Below are positions 1-9,800 of a stretch of DNA of 20,275 nucleotides, in pieces; position 1 is the first letter of the stretch, and each line of letters opens with the position of its first letter. The stretch is taken from NCBI GenBank assembly GCA_038154685.1, contig JAYPYW010000056.1:1-20275 (forward strand). The letters are read 5' to 3'. The notes beneath the pieces were generated by a model. It searched no databases. It was not told the origin of the DNA and saw only the letters and a program-made list of their open reading frames with translations. The stretch is from GCA-002722245 sp038154685 (GTDB taxonomy: Bacteria; Bacteroidota; Bacteroidia; Flavobacteriales_C; GCA-002722245). Made by a program: the position numbers and the translations under genes.

Positions 1-1611
1 CTCAAAAGTGAATTTTCCATCACCCGTAACTTCACCAACAGTATACATAGGAGAACGCTCTCTTTCGGCAACGTTCTTTAATGTTTCAACATGCTCTTCT
101 TTGATTACTAATCCCATTCTTTCCTGAGACTCGTTACCAATTATTTCTTTGGCAGATAGGGTAGGATCTCCAACAGGAAGTGCGTCTAACTCGATACGTC
201 CACCTTTGTTATCAACCTCTACAAGCTCGGATAAACAGTTTAAGTGTCCACCAGCACCATGATCGTGAATAGAGATGATTGGGTTTTCACCAGTTTCAAT
301 CATACCACGAATAGCATTCATGGCTCTTTTTTGCATCTCTGGGTTACTTCTTTGAATGGCGTTTAACTCAATTCCTGATTCAAACTCTCCAGTATCAGCC
401 GAAGATACAGCAGCACCTCCCATACCAATACGGTAGTTTTCACCACCTAATAACACAACCTTATCAGTCGTGTCAGGAACGGCTTTTAAAGCTTCTTCTT
501 CTTTACCAAATCCGATTCCTCCAGCTTGCATGATTACTTTATCAAATCCTAACTTACGTGCATCTTCTTCGTGCTCGAATGTTAAAACTGAACCAGTAAT
601 TAAAGGCTGACCGAATTTGTTACCAAAATCAGATGCTCCGTTTGAAGCTTTGATTAAGATATCCATTGGTGTCTGGTATAACCACTCTCTTTCGTCCATT
701 CCTTTTTCCCAAGGGCGGTTTTCGTTTAAACGAGAGTAAGAAGTCATGTAAACTGCTGTTCCAGCTAAAGGTAATGAACCTTTACCACCAGCTAATCTAT
801 CTCTAATTTCACCTCCCGAACCAGTAGCTGCACCGTTGAAAGGCTCAACAGTAGTAGGGAAGTTGTGTGTTTCTGCTTTTAAAGAGATTACAGAATCAAT
901 CTCCTTAACTTGGTAGAAGTCTGGCTTATCCGCCGACTTAGGAGCAAACTGATCAATCTTAGGTCCCTTAACAAACGCAACGTTATCGCTGTATGCTGAA
1001 ACGATTGAGTTTGGATTTTCCTGAGAAGTCTTCTTGATTAATTTGAATAAAGAAGTTGGTTTCTCTTCACCATCGATTACAAAAGTTCCGTTGAAAATCT
1101 TGTGACGACAGTGCTCTGAGTTTACTTGAGAGAATCCGAAAACCTCCGAGTCAGTTAACTTCCTACCTAATTTCTTTGCTAATCCATCTAAGTATTCAAC
1201 CTCGTCTGGGCTCAATGCTAACCCTTCTTGTTGGTTGTAAGCTTCGATATCATCAATCTCTAATACCTTTTCTGGCTCAACGTTAATCGTGTACAATTCC
1301 TGATCTAAACCAGAAAACTTGTGCTGTAACATTGGATCGTAATCCTTGCTGTCCGCCTCGATTGCTTCGAATTCTTCAATTCTTACAATACCTGCAATGC
1401 CCATGTTTTGAGTAATTTCAACAGCGTTGGTACTCCAAGGGGTAATCATTGCTGCACGCGGACCAATAAAAGTCCCGTCAAGCAAGCTTCCTTCGATAGC
1501 TTCAACGCCACCAAAAAGCCAGTTTAATTTTGAAATATCATCACTTGAAATTGCTTGGGCAGTTTGTACTGCAAATACCTTTTGAGAAGGGTTTCCAAAG
1601 AATGTAATCAT
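1..1611 (-). CDS. purL: Phosphoribosylformylglycinamidine synthase (FGAM synthase), N-terminal part, cut by window edge
   Basis: This is the large single-chain FGAM synthase of purine biosynthesis, which converts FGAR, glutamine and ATP to FGAM in the cytoplasm. Only the first 537 codons are present; the usual protein is about 1200-1300 residues, so the second half of the synthetase and the glutaminase domain lie beyond the left edge. The start ATG (1611-1609) gives MITFFGNPSQKVFAVQT, a typical Bacteroidota PurL N-terminus. Visible family signatures are FSQVNSEHCRHKIF near residues 162-174, ATGSGGEIRDRLAGG near 258-272, NRPWEKGMDEREW near 295-310, GGENYRIGMGGAAVSS near 390 and HDHGAGGHLNCLSE near 450. 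These match the N-terminal linker and the first AIRS-like ATP-binding half. No frameshift is seen. A possible promoter lies directly upstream. Identification is by motif recognition and is secure. Confidence 0.97.
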   Translation of the reverse strand, partial: MITFFGNPSQKVFAVQTAQAISSDDISKLNWLFGGVEAIEGSLLDGTFIGPRAAMITPWSTNAVEITQNMGIAGIVRIEEFEAIEADSKDYDPMLQHKFSGLDQELYTINVEPEKVLEIDDIEAYNQQEGLALSPDEVEYLDGLAKKLGRKLTDSEVFGFSQVNSEHCRHKIFNGTFVIDGEEKPTSLFKLIKKTSQENPNSIVSAYSDNVAFVKGPKIDQFAPKSADKPDFYQVKEIDSVISLKAETHNFPTTVEPFNGAATGSGGEIRDRLAGGKGSLPLAGTAVYMTSYSRLNENRPWEKGMDEREWLYQTPMDILIKASNGASDFGNKFGQPLITGSVLTFEHEEDARKLGFDKVIMQAGGIGFGKEEEALKAVPDTTDKVVLLGGENYRIGMGGAAVSSADTGEFESGIELNAIQRSNPEMQKRAMNAIRGMIETGENPIISIHDHGAGGHLNCLSELVEVDNKGGRIELDALPVGDPTLSAKEIIGNESQERMGLVIKEEHVETLKNVAERERSPMYTVGEVTGDGKFTFE

Positions 1612-1630
1612 TGCATCGAAATTTAAGGTG

Positions 1631-1661
1631 CAAAAATAGCTTTTTCTAGTACAAAGTTCAA
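1631..1661 (-). promoter_or_regulatory. Candidate Bacteroidota-type promoter of purL
   Basis: Read on the minus strand, TATTTTTG (1638-1631) fits the Bacteroidota -7 consensus TAnnTTTG exactly. A TTG (1661-1659) lies 20 bases upstream, about where the -33 element is expected. It would start transcription about 15 bases before the purL ATG. This rests on consensus match and spacing only; there is no transcript evidence. Confidence 0.5.
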
Positions 1662-1679
1662 GGTTCAAAGTTCAAAGTT
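1651..1679. repeat. Short tandem TTCAAAG/TTCAAGG heptamer repeat
   Basis: Four imperfect copies of a 7-8 base unit (AGTTCAAGGTTCAAAGTTCAAAG and flank) are stacked just upstream of purL. They supply the TTG of the candidate -33 element. Low-complexity TTCAAAG runs like this are, from general memory, common between genes in Bacteroidota genomes; a function is not shown. Confidence 0.6.
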
Positions 1680-1810
1680 TTTTGGACTTATGAACAATGG
1701 CTATAGGATAAAGAAAAAGGGCGGAGGCGAACTTTTTAATATGACAGCGTTTCCTGTAAAAGATGCATTTCACAGCAAATACGGTTCATTTATCGATTAT
1801 TAATTGACAA
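1680..1810. other. Divergent intergenic stretch, no gene seen
   Basis: This lies between the purL repeat and the T9SS surface protein. A 20-codon reading frame (1741-1803) exists but has no homology I recognise and no support. I see no convincing TAnnTTTG/TTG promoter on the plus strand, no terminator and no strong hairpin. The promoter of the downstream gene must be here, but I cannot place it. Confidence 0.5.
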
Positions 1811-3646
1811 ATGATTGGTTTAGGCGTTAATTTTAAAAACGGAACTTTGAATTTTAAGAAAGAAATATTAGTGTTGTTGATTGTTGTGCTGCCAGTTGCT
1901 CTTTTTGGGGTGACCTATACTAGTACAACATCAGGTATATGGAGTTCTTCATCAACATGGGGAGGTTCTGGTACTCCTTCTTCAGGAGATACAATTATTA
2001 TTAAAAATGGAGCAATTGTAACTGTAGACGTTTCAAATGCTCAATGCAGTGAAATCTATCTTGGTTCAAGTTCTAATCCAAATAAAGGAGATGGTACGCT
2101 TTCGTTTAATTCAGGTTCACAATTAACTTCAACCGGAACAGTGAATTTCGGTGAAGGAGGTAATAGCGGTTATGTGAACATGACTTCTGGTGGAACCTTC
2201 ATAACAAATGTATGGAACGGAAAAAAAGGAGGATTAACGTCGGGTACTGGAACCATTAGATACACTGGGACATTTACTCTAGCTTCAAGCGCTGCTTTTG
2301 ACCAGTTTTACAATTTAGAAATTACTGGAACCGTTACGATGGCTACAGGTATTCAAATTGATAATAGCTTAACACTTACTTCAGGATCATTTGATGTTGG
2401 GGGAAAGGATATTACAATGTTAGGGAACTGGATTAATAATGGCGGGGATTTTGTTGAAGGAACAGGTAATGAATTAGTTGTTTTTCAGGGGACTTCAAGC
2501 CAAGATATAAAAGGAGAAACTTTTAACAGAATTGAAATAGATAATGCAAACGGTGTTACACTTTCTGGAGATGTAACCTTAAATGATCGTATTACTTTCA
2601 CAAATGGAGATATCACACTTGGTACTAGCAATTTAATTTTTGAAAATGCTGCTTCGGCAGCAAATCAATCCGATGCTAGCCATGTTGTTACTAATAGCAC
2701 AGGAGAGCTTCGAATGAAATGGACTGATTTTACAGGTAAAAGTTTTGCTTTTCCAGTGGGTGATGGGACAAATTATACACCTTTCTCTTTAACTATGAAC
2801 AATTCAGCTCCCGCAGGAGCGAACCCTTACATAAGTGTTTCCGTGACTGACGGAGCAGAACCAAATCATTCAGAAATAGACTATTTAACAAGGTATTGGG
2901 ATGTTTCTGCATCCGATTTAACTGTGCTTAATTACAATTGGAGTGCTAATTACATTCAAGCTGATGTTGTTGGTGTTGAAAGCAGTATTTGGGCTGCAAA
3001 GTATAATGGAACATGGATTGAGTTTAATCAAGCGGATTCTGTTAATAATGTTATTTCAGGAAATAATGGCTCTGAATTTAGTTCATTCACAGGAAAAACA
3101 AGTTTAGTTACTTTACCGGTTGAATTAGTTCGTTTTGAAGGAGAGATGCAAGATGGAGTTGTTCAGTTAAACTGGGAAACAAGTTCAGAAATAAATAACG
3201 ATTACTTTGTTGTAGAAAAATCACTAGATGGCGTTTCTTTTACTGAAGTTGATAGAGTAGACGGAATGGGGAATAGTATTGTATCTAATCAATATTTCTT
3301 TACAGAGTTTTCAGATGATGAGATGTTTTTTTACAGATTGAAACAAGTTGATTTCGATGGCGCATACGAGTATTCAAACATCATTAAAATTGGTGATTCA
3401 AATGAACAAGATAATTTGGTTGTTTTTCCTAACCCTTTAACAAAAGGTCAGTTTATGACTATTTATTTCAAACAAGCAAGTGAGGTAAGATTGTTGGATT
3501 CAAATGGAAGTATTGTTTCTCAAAAAAGTGTAAGCTTTTCTAACAGCGTTTCTTTTTCAACAAGCAATCTTGTTCCAGGGAATTATATCGCTCAGGTTAT
3601 GTCAGAATCGGAAATACAATTCTCAAAGTTCCTTGTGACTCCATAG
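1811..3646 (+). CDS. Secreted surface protein with T9SS type A sorting domain
   Basis: A 611-residue exported protein of unknown specific role. Residues 1-33 hold a long n-region and a hydrophobic core (ILVLLIVVLPVALFG), a signal peptide for Sec export. Residues 34-430 are rich in Gly, Ser, Thr and Asn, with short repeating strands (LTLTSGSFDVGGKDITM, VTLSGDVTLNDRITF) that suggest a beta-helix or beta-solenoid passenger. Around 435-530 is the LPVELVRFEG...LNWETSSEINNDYF...YYRLKQVDFDG-type module common before sorting domains in Bacteroidota. Residues 537-611 form the type A C-terminal domain: FPNP at 539-542, then LLDSNGSIV, LVPGNYIAQV and a FSKFLVTP end. It should leave through the T9SS and be anchored or released. 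An in-frame stop two codons upstream supports the chosen ATG. The passenger domain is inferred from composition only. Confidence 0.85.
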   Translation: MIGLGVNFKNGTLNFKKEILVLLIVVLPVALFGVTYTSTTSGIWSSSSTWGGSGTPSSGDTIIIKNGAIVTVDVSNAQCSEIYLGSSSNPNKGDGTLSFNSGSQLTSTGTVNFGEGGNSGYVNMTSGGTFITNVWNGKKGGLTSGTGTIRYTGTFTLASSAAFDQFYNLEITGTVTMATGIQIDNSLTLTSGSFDVGGKDITMLGNWINNGGDFVEGTGNELVVFQGTSSQDIKGETFNRIEIDNANGVTLSGDVTLNDRITFTNGDITLGTSNLIFENAASAANQSDASHVVTNSTGELRMKWTDFTGKSFAFPVGDGTNYTPFSLTMNNSAPAGANPYISVSVTDGAEPNHSEIDYLTRYWDVSASDLTVLNYNWSANYIQADVVGVESSIWAAKYNGTWIEFNQADSVNNVISGNNGSEFSSFTGKTSLVTLPVELVRFEGEMQDGVVQLNWETSSEINNDYFVVEKSLDGVSFTEVDRVDGMGNSIVSNQYFFTEFSDDEMFFYRLKQVDFDGAYEYSNIIKIGDSNEQDNLVVFPNPLTKGQFMTIYFKQASEVRLLDSNGSIVSQKSVSFSNSVSFSTSNLVPGNYIAQVMSESEIQFSKFLVTP

Positions 3647-3687
3647 ATTTTTATCTCTATAAATTATTCGAATTACACAGTTTAATT

Positions 3688-3729
3688 ATAATCCGTTGAG
3701 AAAAAGTAACCCATAATCCATCGGGAAAA
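3688..3729. repeat. Two-copy direct repeat upstream of the giant adhesin
   Basis: ATAATCCGTTGAGAAAA (3688-3704) recurs as ATAATCCATCGGGAAAA (3713-3729), 14 of 17 bases identical at a 25-base step. Such a pair could be a regulator site or part of a folded leader. No function is established. Confidence 0.4.
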
Positions 3730-3812
3730 TCAGCTTGGATGCCCAATTGTTAATAACTTCTACCGATAGAATCTAAACCTTTTAGGAATCCTTTCGTAAA
3801 ACAAAATATGAC

Positions 3813-3848
3813 GCGCTATGGGGATAGTGCTCATCCGCTGGGGAGCGG
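3813..3848 (+). ncRNA. Candidate structured leader: two consecutive hairpins with GGGG loops
   Basis: Two hairpins stand head to tail with a four-base linker. The first is GCGCTAT-GGGG-ATAGTGC (3813-3830; 7 pairs, one G-U). The second is CCGCT-GGGG-AGCGG (3835-3848; 5 pairs). Both close on the same GGGG loop. Two more GGGG runs follow at 3861-3864 and 3872-3875, the latter inside the signal-peptide codons. CCCAATT at 3742-3748 is complementary to AATTGGG at 3857-3863, so a long-range pairing that affects the start region is possible. The segment is much more GC-rich than its surroundings. I do not recognise a known riboswitch; this is a structural inference from sequence only. Confidence 0.45.
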
Positions 3849-3867
3849 TAATTTAAAATTGGGGAAA

Positions 3868-6800
3868 ATGTGGGGAACAATCAAGAGTAAAATTCTACTG
3901 GTTTTGTTACTGATTACAGTATCAAAATCATCTTTTTCGCAATCAGGTAATTGCGATGTTACTACACCGTTTTTTGAGGCTGATTTATCGTCTGATCCTA
4001 ATATGTATTGGGAGTCTTCGGCTGCAATAAGGGTTGATAAATGTTGTGGTTCGGGAGGAAGTGCGAGATGTATTGAGTTCGAAGTAACACTTCATCCAAA
4101 TACAGTTGCTATTCAATTTGATGTGGCTTCTGGAGCTATGCCTTCGGGAGCGTTGTTTTTTCAAATCGATTGTGGACCACAGCAACCTGTTGGGACTCCG
4201 GTTTGTGTTTCTGGTGTAGGGCCGCATACAATTACTTTCTGTAAGCCTGGTAAAAACTTAAATACATATTCAGTTCAAGGTTTCGAAGCTCCTAATCCTA
4301 TTCCTGATGTAGCTGTTGCTGATGGTTGTCAGGTAGGTTTAAAAGTTAACGGATTAGTTCAAAGCTCAATTACTTGGAGAGACATTACTGGAGGAGGAGT
4401 TTACGACACCTATTTAGATTGTACTTCTGGTTGTGATACAGTAACTGCTACGCCAACAACTGGATACCCTAGTTATGTTGATTACGAAGTTTCGGGAGAT
4501 GTGGCTGCTGGGCCATGTTCGCCATTAACTTATTTTACTGATACTGTAAGGGTGAATTTTTATCCGCCAATTGATGCAACCGTAACGCCTGATCCAGCAA
4601 CTTTTTGTTCTACATCAGCAGGTGTTGAATTAACTGCTAATGGTGTGGGTGGTGTTCCACCTTTAACTTATAGATGGACTGATGCTCCTGCTGGAGGAGG
4701 TACGTTATTAGGAACTAATCAAATTTACACAGCAACAAGTGCTGGAACCTTTTATGTAGAAATTAGAGATGCAATGTATCCAAACTGTCCTGCTCAATTT
4801 GGAGATGTTGATGTTTCGGTAGTATTACCAGATGATGTTGTGGCTGGAGCTGATCAAACGATTTGTGAATCAACTATAACAGCGAGCATTAGTGGAACAA
4901 TTGTATCAGGAGCTTCTGCTTACTGGAGTGGTAATGGAACTTTTGGGGATATCAACTCATTAAATACAACATACGAACCAACTTCAGCTGAAAGAGATGC
5001 TGGGTCGGCAACTGTTATGTTGATTAGCTCAGGGAATGTAACCTGTCCACCAGACACGGATTATTTATCGATTACTATTATTCCTGATGTTGAATTGACT
5101 TTAAACGGAGATGATTTAGTGTGTTTTAGAGAAACAGGGGCAGTGAACTCTTTAGTCTCTGGAGGTTCCGGGAGTTATAATTACGCTTGGTCTTCTGGAG
5201 AAACAACAGCTAACATTACTGGAAAAGTCCCTGGAAGCTATGATTTAACTGTAACAGAGACTTCTGTAGCTGGTTGTAACGCGTCAGCTAGTTTTACGAT
5301 TAATGAAAATCCTGAAATCATTGCCTCTGGAATTTCTAACGATGTTAATTCTTGTGAGCCAACAACCAATATCATTTCTTCTGTTTCTGGGGGTGATGGT
5401 TCTTTTACTTATGCTTGGAGTAATGGTGAAACAACTGCTGATGTTACAGTTGGAGCGGGTAGTTATATATTGAATGTTACCGATGGGAACAGTTGTCCTG
5501 CATCATTTTCTACTACCGTTAATTTGGCTGTTGTTGATTTGAATGTAACAATCAGTCCTGTTGCAATGGTGTGTTTTGGTGAAACAACAAGTGTAACTGC
5601 TACTGCAAAGGGAGGGGTTGGAACATATATTTATAGCTGGACTTCCGGAGAATCTTCAAATTCAATCAATAAAGGGGTTGGAACTTATAAGGTGATAGTT
5701 ACCGATGATTGGACTTGTGTTGATAGTGCTGAAATTACTGTAACAGAGGGCCCGGAATTAACATCAAGTATTTCTGCAAATAACGTACTATGTAATGGTG
5801 GAACTGGAGATGCAACGATTTCAACAGCAGGTGGAACAGGAACGATTACTTATTTATGGGATAACGGACAAACAACTGTAACAGCAACTTCATTGTTAGC
5901 TGGTGATTATTCGGTAACTGCAACAGATGCTAATGGTTGTACAACAAATCAATCGATCACGATTACAGAGCCAGCAGCTTTAACGTCAAGTGTTTCTGGA
6001 AATAATGTAATGTGTAATGGCGGAACTGGTGATGCTACAATCTCAACCGTTGGCGGAACTGGAACAATAACTTACTTATGGGATAACGGACAAACTAGCG
6101 CAACCGCAATATCATTATTAGCTGGTGATTATTCGGTGACTGCAACAGATGCTAATGGTTGTACAACAGATCAATCGATCACGATTACAGAGCCAACAGT
6201 TTTAACGTCTAGTGTTTCTGGAAACAATGCACTATGTAATGGTGGAACTGGAGATGCAACAATTTCAACGTCTGGTGGAACTGGAACAATAACTTATTTA
6301 TGGGATAACGGACAAACAACTGCAACGGCAACTTCATTGTTGTCGGGGACCTATTCGGTAACAGCAGTCGATGCTAATGGGTGTACAACAGATCAAACGA
6401 TCACCATTACCGAACCAGCTACATTAACATCAAGTATTTCTGGGAACAATGTATTATGTAATGGCGGAACAGGTGATGCTACGATTACAACATCTGGTGG
6501 AACCGGAATCATAACTTATTTATGGGATAACGGACAAACAACTGCAACAGCAACGTCATTGTTGGCAGGAGATTATTCTGTAACCGCAACAGACGCTAAT
6601 GGATGTACAACAGATCAATCGATTACAATTACTGAGCCAACGGCCTTAAGTTTAATTATTAACGGAAATAATCCTGTATGTTATCAAGGGTTAGGATCTG
6701 CTTCAGTAGGTGTGTCTGGAGGGACTCCTGGGTATGCTTATTCATGGAATAATGGAATTGCTAGCTCTATAAATAATAATTTAGAAGCAGGGAATTATAG

Positions 6801-9800
6801 TGTTACTGTTACTGATGCTAATGGTTGTGAAGCAAGTGAATCTGTTGATTTAATTGAGCCTGACTCAATTGAAATCAATATTTCGGTAAACGATGTTTTG
6901 TGTAATGGAGGAGAGGGATCTGCTGAAGTGACTTTGCCAGCTGGTTCTGGATATTCTTATAACTGGTCGGATGGACAAACTAGTCGAATAGCCACAAATT
7001 TACCTGCGGGCGATTATTCGGTTACAGTAAGTAATGCTGCTGGTTGTTCTAACATTAGTGCAATTTCAGTTACAGAACCAACTGAATATACTTCAAGTTT
7101 AGCATCAAATAACGCTTTATGTTATGCTGGAGCAGGAGATGCAACAATAACTACTTCAGGAGGGACAGGTGTTTCAACTTATTTATGGGATAATGGTCAA
7201 ACAACAGCCACAGCAACTGGTTTATTAGCTGGTGATTATTCTGTTGTTGCAACTGATGCTAATGGATGTGAAACTTCTCAGTCAGTTACTATTACGCAGC
7301 CAAATGATTTAAGCTTAACTTTTAATTTATCTAATCCTATATGTAATGGAACAACTGGGACTGCAGAGGTAGCTGTAACTGGTGGGACTGGAAGTTATAG
7401 TTATTCATGGAGTAATGGAACAATTGAAAGTCTTGCTACTGGTTTATTTGCTGGTTCATACGAGATAACAATTACTGACGATAATGGATGTTCTAAAGAT
7501 TCTTTAATCACTTTGGTAGAGCCAGATGTTTTGGATTTATCAACTGCTGTAAATGATGTTACTTGTTATTCAGGAAATGATGGTGCAGTAAAAGTTACAG
7601 CAACAGGAGGAACACTTCCGTATACTTACCTATGGAGTAATGGGGCTGTTTTAGATAGTATTACTGATTTAACAATTGGAAGTTATTCCGTTATGGTTAC
7701 TGATTCAAAAGGCTGTGAAAAGGAAATTTCAGCTTCAATTAGTCAGCCTTCTCAGCTAACAGTTAATAATGAGATTACAAATGTTTCATGTAACGGTGGT
7801 GCCGATGGGCGAATCAAATTAACTACATCTGGAGGAACAGGAGTTCATAATGTTACTTGGGCTGATGGTGCTACCGGTTTTGATCGTGACGGTTTAACTG
7901 AAGGGACATATGATGCTTTGGTTTCGGATGAAAATAGTTGTGAGGTAAGTAAAACTTATAACGTATCTGAACCTTCTGTTTTAAATGGTTTTATCAATTC
8001 AAATCCCGTATCCTGTTACGGAGGTGCTGATGGATCACTTGTTGCTAATATATCTGGTGGAACTTCACCTTATACTTACTTATGGAGTAACGGAGCAACA
8101 ACTTCAACAGCATCAGGTTTAACAGCTGGAGATTATTCTTTAACAATTAAAGATGCTTATAACTGTGAATTAGTATTAAATAGTGGAGTTGTAGAGCCTT
8201 CGCCTTTGGTTGGAACAATTACACCGCAAGATGTTTCTTGTTTTGGGGGAGATAATGGTGCGTTAGCTATTTCTTTATCAGGAGGGACACCACCTTATGA
8301 ATACAATTGGAGTGATGGATCTACAGGTGATGCTATTTCAACATTAAAAATTGGTATTTATTCTGCTAATTGTAATGACTCAAAAGGATGTAAAATCAAT
8401 TTGTCTGAAGAGATTACTTCTCCTGAACCTTTATCGGTAGGAACAATTACTGATCCTACTTACTGTGGATTACCATTAGGAATGGCTATAGCTGATGTTA
8501 TTTCTGGAGGGGTACCACCTTACCAATACGAATGGGAGGTAGCTTCAGCAAAGGTTTTAAGTGATACAGCTAAAAATTTATATGAAGGTGCTTACGAGGT
8601 ATCTGTAATTGATGGAAATGGTTGTGAAACTAAGCAGCTTGCGGATGTAAAAGATGTTTCGGTTGGAGGTTTTACAACAGTTGCGGTAAGAAATGTTTCG
8701 TGTTACGGTGGTAAAGATGGTATAGCAGAGGTTGCTTATGCTGGTTCTGCCGTTCCACCATTTAATTATAAATGGGAGGATGTTGAAACTGGTGTTGTAC
8801 ATTATATCGATGTTCCAATCGCGATTGGTTTAACAGCAAGCAGATATGTAGCGAAAATGACCGATAAGAATGGATGTGAGTTTGTTTCGGATACAATCGA
8901 AATCACTCAGCCTGAACCACTTTCAATTAATGAAGAGGTGAAAGATTTATTATGTTATGGAGTTTGTGAAGGGAAAATTGATTTAAATGTATCTGGGGGA
9001 ATCTCGCCCTACAATTTTAATTGGGCGCAACCAGGATTACCTAATTCAGAAAAAATCGAAAACCTATGTTTCGGAAGGTATTCTGTTGAGGTAGTTGATG
9101 CAAATGGATGTGATATTGTAGATTTCTTTGATATTAACACTCCAGACAAATTAGAGGTTACTACCAGCTCGATTACAGAACATTGTAATTTATCAGATGG
9201 AACTGTTACAGCATCAGTAATAGGAGGGACTATTCCTTACAATTATTCATGGAATACTGGGGCAATTACAGATTTAGTAAAAAATCAATCGGCAGGAGAT
9301 TACACTGTTCAAGTAACAGACGCGAATGGTTGTAAAATAGATGGTAATATCAAGTTAGAAACTACGGTTCCTCCAACCATAGAGGTTGTTTTATTAGAGG
9401 ATGCGCTTTGTAACGGAGATTGCAATGGTAAAGCTCAAGTGGATTTAAACGGAGCAATTGGAAGTGTTTCATTTGAATGGAGTAATTCCTCAATAGATAA
9501 TCCAGTTCAAAGCAATTTATGCGCAGGTGATTACTCTGTTATTGCAATTGATGAAAAAGGATGTAAAGATTCTGTTGAAATAACTATAACAGAGCCTGAG
9601 GTATTAACGTTAGATTTTATTTCTACAGATCCTTTATGTAATAACTCTGTAGATGGATTGGTAGCATCTAATGTTGATGGGGGGACGCTTCCTTATACTT
9701 TTTCATGGAAGGATAATGTTAATACTGAAATCACATCAAATGATTCTTTATTAAAAGTAGGTTCTGGAGATTATTCTTTAACTGTAACTGATAGTAATAG

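Noticed and set aside
1741..1803. 20-codon reading frame before the T9SS surface protein
   Set aside because: It has no recognisable ribosome site, homology or coding signature, and short frames like this are expected by chance.
3808..3867. ATG at 3808 as adhesin start
   Set aside because: It adds 20 hydrophilic residues before a normal signal peptide, uses untypical codons, and lies on two hairpins. The ATG at 3868 gives a standard signal peptide.
3688..3867. Known riboswitch (cyclic-di-GMP class I, TPP, cobalamin) or hammerhead ribozyme in the adhesin leader
   Set aside because: None of the conserved core sequences of these classes could be found on either strand. The two GGGG-loop hairpins do not match a family I know.
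3820..3875. G-quadruplex from the four GGGG runs
   Set aside because: The gaps between runs are 16-17, 17 and 7 bases, too long for a confident quadruplex, and the first two runs are better explained as hairpin loops.
5758..6645. CRISPR array or non-coding tandem repeat
   Set aside because: The period is 222 bases with no spacers, and all units are in frame as 74-residue protein repeats.
8578..8802. Antisense reading frames inside the adhesin and PBP1A genes
   Set aside because: They are in low-complexity shadow of strongly coding frames, with no conserved motifs or signals of their own.
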